Source: an uncultured Acidimicrobiales bacterium
GTDB lineage: Bacteria; Actinomycetota; Acidimicrobiia; Acidimicrobiales; SHLQ01
Assembly (NCBI GenBank): GCA_938040365.1
Contig: CALHXU010000007.1
Coordinates: forward strand, 1-41,802
DNA length: 41,802 bases
Reading direction: 5' to 3'
Part shown: piece after piece, positions 39,196 to 41,802 of the stretch
Layout of the letters: each line of letters begins with the position of its first letter
How positions within the stretch are numbered: position 1 is the stretch's first letter
Position numbers and translations under genes: made by a program
The notes under the pieces: generated by a model
The model's database searches: none
Told to the model about the DNA's origin: nothing
Seen by the model: only the letters and a program-made list of their open reading frames with translations

Positions 39196-40194
39196 ATGCA
39201 TATCTTCAGAACGAACCATCATCTTTTGGCTAGCGGTGGGCGACTACGAACCGTTCTCGCTCTTGGCCTGCTCCTCTTCCTGGGCGCGTGCGGATCCCCC
39301 GAATCTGAGGTTTCGGCACAGCCACCGGCGACCACGGTGGAAGACGAGTCCGAGTCCGCCGATTCGTCAACTACGACCGAGGGTCCCGTCGACGAGACTG
39401 TTCAGGCACCAACCGCAGAAACGGTCGAGATCCAGCGGATCGAGAGCGTGCCTCCAGCACCAACGCTTGATGAGTCGAGATCCTTCTCTCGTGCGGTGCA
39501 ACCATTTGACGGCGACCCCTTTGCGGTCCTATTGGATGGCGAGGTAGCGGTGCGCGACCGCAACTCCGGGGACCTTCTTGCAACGCACCCATTCGATCTC
39601 GCTGCGTTCGATGCAGACCCGCTCCCTTCGATTGACGGAGCGGTCTACATCGACACGCGGTCCGAAGACCAGATTCGTTTCATTACCCGTATCGATGCTG
39701 GCGGCATCGAATCACTTGCGATCGTTTCCCTCACGACGTGCGAAAGCCTGGCGGGCGAGGATGCGTGCCCATCACATGACGAAGGTGACTTCGACGATGC
39801 GGATCTGTACATACCTTCGGGAGCCTTGAACTACTTTCTCGTCGATACCGACGCCGGCAGCGTGACCGAGCTTGCGATCGGCGCCTCAAACTTGATGGCA
39901 GTACTTCCCCTCGATTCGGGCTGGCTTGGGATTTCGCTCGACGATTCGACGACGATGCGATTCCTCAACGTCGGCCGAAGCGGTGAGATCGCCACTCTCG
40001 AGGAAGTGACCGATCCAACGATTTGGCAACGGAATCCGATCATTGAAGCCGTGAGCCCGGAGCTCGTTGCATTTAAGTCGAACTTGGCGCTGGTGGTCGA
40101 TGATGGAATCGAACTGATACCTGGCGAGGCGATCACAAGCAGCGATCGACGAGCATTGCTCAGCGGACCCATCACGTATCTCGGGTTCGCCTGA
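39196..40194 (+). CDS. Lipoprotein of unknown function
   Basis: The 332-residue product has a signal sequence with lipobox (LALGLLLFLGACGS) and an acidic Ser/Thr-rich linker (EDESESADSSTTTEG). Its C-terminal domain of about 250 residues contains propeller-like strands (ASRSFSRAV-type start, VLLDGEVAVRDRNSGDLLAT) and one cysteine pair (CESLAGEDAC). The ATG at 39196 gives a signal peptide of normal length; an in-frame ATG at 39136 would add 20 charged residues. It meets the vapC stop head-on with no gap. Confidence 0.8.
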   Translation: MHIFRTNHHLLASGGRLRTVLALGLLLFLGACGSPESEVSAQPPATTVEDESESADSSTTTEGPVDETVQAPTAETVEIQRIESVPPAPTLDESRSFSRAVQPFDGDPFAVLLDGEVAVRDRNSGDLLATHPFDLAAFDADPLPSIDGAVYIDTRSEDQIRFITRIDAGGIESLAIVSLTTCESLAGEDACPSHDEGDFDDADLYIPSGALNYFLVDTDAGSVTELAIGASNLMAVLPLDSGWLGISLDDSTTMRFLNVGRSGEIATLEEVTDPTIWQRNPIIEAVSPELVAFKSNLALVVDDGIELIPGEAITSSDRRALLSGPITYLGFA

Positions 40195-40572
40195 TCAGAC
40201 CTCGACGAGTTCAAGCGTCGGGTCGAGCCTCGAAATGTCGCCGGAGTCTGACGTGACAACGGCCGTCGATTGCCGTTGCGCACAGATAACGACGTGAGCA
40301 TCGACGACATCGGAGGTGCCACTCGTCGCAAGCAGCCGACCCACGCGAACAGCGTCAACCCGATCGATGGGAATGACGGTGGTCCCCGGTTGTCGGATGA
40401 GCCGGGAGAGCCTGGCCTGTCTTTCAGGCTGACGGACAGCCTGAGCGAGTGCTGATGCGGGAACAATCACGGGAACGCCGAGCTCCGTCGCGCGAGCGAT
40501 GAGCGCAACCACTTGTCGGACGTTCCGGTCGAGTCCGATAAGTGCGCCAGCGTCCAGTGTTACCCCGCCCAC
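40195..40572 (-). CDS. vapC: VapC-type PIN-domain toxin
   Basis: This is a 125-residue PIN-domain ribonuclease. Acidic residues at the active site are seen in VTLDAGALIGLD (first Asp), SDVVDAHVV and VTSDSGDI. The usual second acid (Glu) is Gln in VPASALAQAVRQ, as in the subgroup of actinobacterial PIN proteins that I recall. VapC toxins cut tRNA or rRNA when released from the antitoxin. GTG 40572 shares a base with the vapB stop (TAGTG), so the two are translationally coupled in the antitoxin-first order. Confidence 0.9.
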   Translation of the reverse strand: MGGVTLDAGALIGLDRNVRQVVALIARATELGVPVIVPASALAQAVRQPERQARLSRLIRQPGTTVIPIDRVDAVRVGRLLATSGTSDVVDAHVVICAQRQSTAVVTSDSGDISRLDPTLELVEV

Positions 40573-40817
40573 TACGCCGCTGGTGGGTTCTTGAGAACTG
40601 AGTCAGCCCACTTACGTTCTTTGGTGGTGAGCGGTCCACCCGTCTCGTCTAGCGCCAGGTCGAGCATTGCGGCCCAGCCGGACACATCATCGAGTGCATT
40701 TCTTACAGCGTGTTGCACGAACCCTGACACGCTCGATGCCTGGCTCGACTCTACGAGGGAGCGAATCTCGTTGAGGTGCTCGACCGGAATTGTGATCGTA
40801 ACCTTTTTCGTTGCCAT
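40572..40817 (-). CDS. vapB: VapB-type ribbon-helix-helix antitoxin
   Basis: The 81-residue product begins with a ribbon-helix-helix domain (KKVTITIPVEHLNEIRSLVES, then SVSGFVQHAVRNAL), which should bind the promoter as a dimer, followed by a C-terminal part that would wrap the toxin. The ATG at 40817 has a TATGGT box 7 bases upstream, overlapped by direct repeats. An earlier in-frame GTG is possible but would lie within that promoter. It is coupled to vapC. Confidence 0.88.
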   Translation of the reverse strand: MATKKVTITIPVEHLNEIRSLVESSQASSVSGFVQHAVRNALDDVSGWAAMLDLALDETGGPLTTKERKWADSVLKNPPAA

Positions 40818-40832
40818 ACCGCTTACCATACC
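40814..40832. promoter_or_regulatory. vapBC promoter with direct-repeat operator
   Basis: CCATACC occurs at 40814-40820 and 40826-40832 (12-base period). The minus-strand TATGGT box (40830-40825) ends 7 bases before the vapB ATG. Such repeats suit autorepression by an RHH antitoxin. Confidence 0.5.
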
Positions 40833-40914
40833 ACTGTGCCTTCGGGATCTCGTCTGATCTAAGAAGGTACAAAGGTGGTCTGACAGGCTCTAGGGCCTCG
40901 ACGAGAGCTGAGCT

Positions 40915-41802
40915 CTACGCGGGAACGTCCGTCATGACGAGGTTGTCGCTGGTGAGTTCGGTTTCGCCGGACCATCGGTAGGCGACGAGCGGGCCGCCTT
41001 TGACGGCGCTGTAGTCGACGCACGCCGACTTCGGATCGATGACGGCGAGCCCGTCTTGAATCCGGAACCAGTAGTGGCCAAAGCAGACCGGTGAGCGGCT
41101 CGGGTCGGTCGGGGTGATGCCTCGCACCCACTCGGGCAGCGGAGTATCGGGCAGTCGGTCGACGGGGTTGGTGTCGGGGTTGTAGATCTTCCAGTCGGGG
41201 GCGAGGCGGATGCCCGCGGCGAGTGTGGTCGCTGCTGGGTCCCACCAGGTCACGCGACCGCTCGTTCGCTCGATGCCGTCTTTGTCGGCGTAGCAGTAGC
41301 CGCCGAGTTCGGCTTCGGGGCCTTTCAGCACAACTTCGATCGCGTCGAAGGCGCCGCTGCCTCGAACGTTCGCTTCGACGATCATCTCGGGAGTCATCGA
41401 ACCCGAAGACGACAGCCAGGGCTGGAGTAGTGCCATCGATTCTGGGTGCCAGCATGCGTGCACCACTCGAAGGCCATCGAGGTCGAGCCACAGTGGCAGC
41501 GTCATGAACCAGTCGATGATGTCGTGGTGGTCGGCCGACCCGAAGTTCGCTTCGTCGAGAAACACCTTGCTCTGCGAAAGGTTGCGCTCGCTATGGGCTC
41601 GGTTCCATTCGCCGGCACCGTCTTTGGTTGCGAGTGATGCGGCGTTGAATTCGTGATTGCCAATGACCGCAAGCGCATTGCCCGCTTCGACCATCTTTCG
41701 TGGGAGCGCCACCGAGCGAAGTTGCTCGGGGCCTCGGTCGATGAAGTCGCCGACGAAAACGGCTTGTCGTGTCGGGTGCTTCCACGCTCCGTCGACCTCG
41801 GC
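40915..41802 (-). CDS. PPP-family metallophosphatase (start beyond right edge)
   Basis: The visible 295 residues, open at the right edge, contain the calcineurin-like motifs GDFIDRGP, IGNHEFN, VVHACWHP and FGHYW, in the order of PPP-family phosphatases (PrpE, ApaH and related). The first motif (GDxHG) must lie beyond 41802. These enzymes use two metal ions to hydrolyse phosphoesters such as dinucleoside polyphosphates or phosphoproteins; the substrate cannot be read here. It is not obviously linked to vapBC, which begins about 100 bases downstream on the same strand. Confidence 0.9.
   Translation of the reverse strand, partial: AEVDGAWKHPTRQAVFVGDFIDRGPEQLRSVALPRKMVEAGNALAVIGNHEFNAASLATKDGAGEWNRAHSERNLSQSKVFLDEANFGSADHHDIIDWFMTLPLWLDLDGLRVVHACWHPESMALLQPWLSSSGSMTPEMIVEANVRGSGAFDAIEVVLKGPEAELGGYCYADKDGIERTSGRVTWWDPAATTLAAGIRLAPDWKIYNPDTNPVDRLPDTPLPEWVRGITPTDPSRSPVCFGHYWFRIQDGLAVIDPKSACVDYSAVKGGPLVAYRWSGETELTSDNLVMTDVPA

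Noticed and set aside
40904-40916. AGAGCT-G-AGCTCT palindrome at the metallophosphatase stop as terminator
   Set aside because: A one-base loop cannot form a normal hairpin, there is no T-run, and it overlaps the coding end.

Overview
The window looks like chromosomal DNA from a high-GC actinobacterium, probably a marine-type member of the Acidimicrobiia. The main reason is the gene order from parA to the CCA-adding enzyme (1647-15364): parA, parB, a CwlM-like protein, trxA, trxB, an anti-sigma factor, a SigM-like sigma factor, a kinase carrying the MviN-type C-terminal modules, a DUF6049 protein and pcnA. This is the order seen beside the replication origin in mycobacteria (Rv3918c back to Rv3907c). 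Other pointers are DUF5318, DUF2510-PrsW, TIGR03086/DinB proteins, two parS sites, a HAIR operator, and many genes whose start codon lies 6-9 bases after a TAnnnT -10 box (leaderless transcription). The genus is inference; no rRNA is present.

Layout. 1-1646: short palindromic repeats, a wrecked IS256-type transposase, and two identical parS sites in front of parA. The usual rsmG neighbour is absent. 1647-3835: parAB, with an unusual 170-residue acidic tail on ParA. 3871-13840 (minus strand): first cwlM, then a tightly coupled series GNAT > DUF6049 > DegV > Ser/Thr kinase > ECF sigma > anti-sigma > small membrane protein > trxB > trxA. That series ends at a strong hairpin at 4953-4982 and reads as one envelope and redox regulation transcript of about 9 kb. 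13906-20434: zinc-knuckle mini-protein, pcnA, methyltransferase (minus), DUF5318, panB, a GMC oxidoreductase and a gamma-butyrobetaine-hydroxylase-like dioxygenase.

20427-28518 (minus strand): an MFS pump, an FG-GAP lipoprotein, a tiny Asp/His-rich membrane protein, a DsbA-like protein, a degenerate EAL-domain membrane protein with an in-frame stop, a PrsW-type protease and a secreted DUF1996 protein. 28703-30955 (minus): a three-gene translationally coupled operon of a methanethiol-oxidase/selenium-binding protein, a [2Fe-2S] ferredoxin and a CoA-binding protein, with a LigB-type dioxygenase divergent to it. 31860-37031 (minus): a beta-propeller protein, a DinB protein, a TauE/SafE exporter, a second MFS pump and an Hsp20 under a HAIR operator. 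37213-41802: a small zinc protein, two divergent lipoproteins around a palindrome-rich spacer, a VapBC pair and a metallophosphatase cut by the right edge.

I saw no tRNA, rRNA, CRISPR array, riboswitch or prophage. The most interesting systems are the methanethiol-oxidase/ferredoxin/CoA-binding operon, the split MviN-type kinase inside the envelope-redox operon, the acidic ParA tail, the recurrent leaderless promoters including a predicted 9-codon leader ORF, and the HspR-type operator at hsp20. All functions are read from motifs by eye; no search was run.
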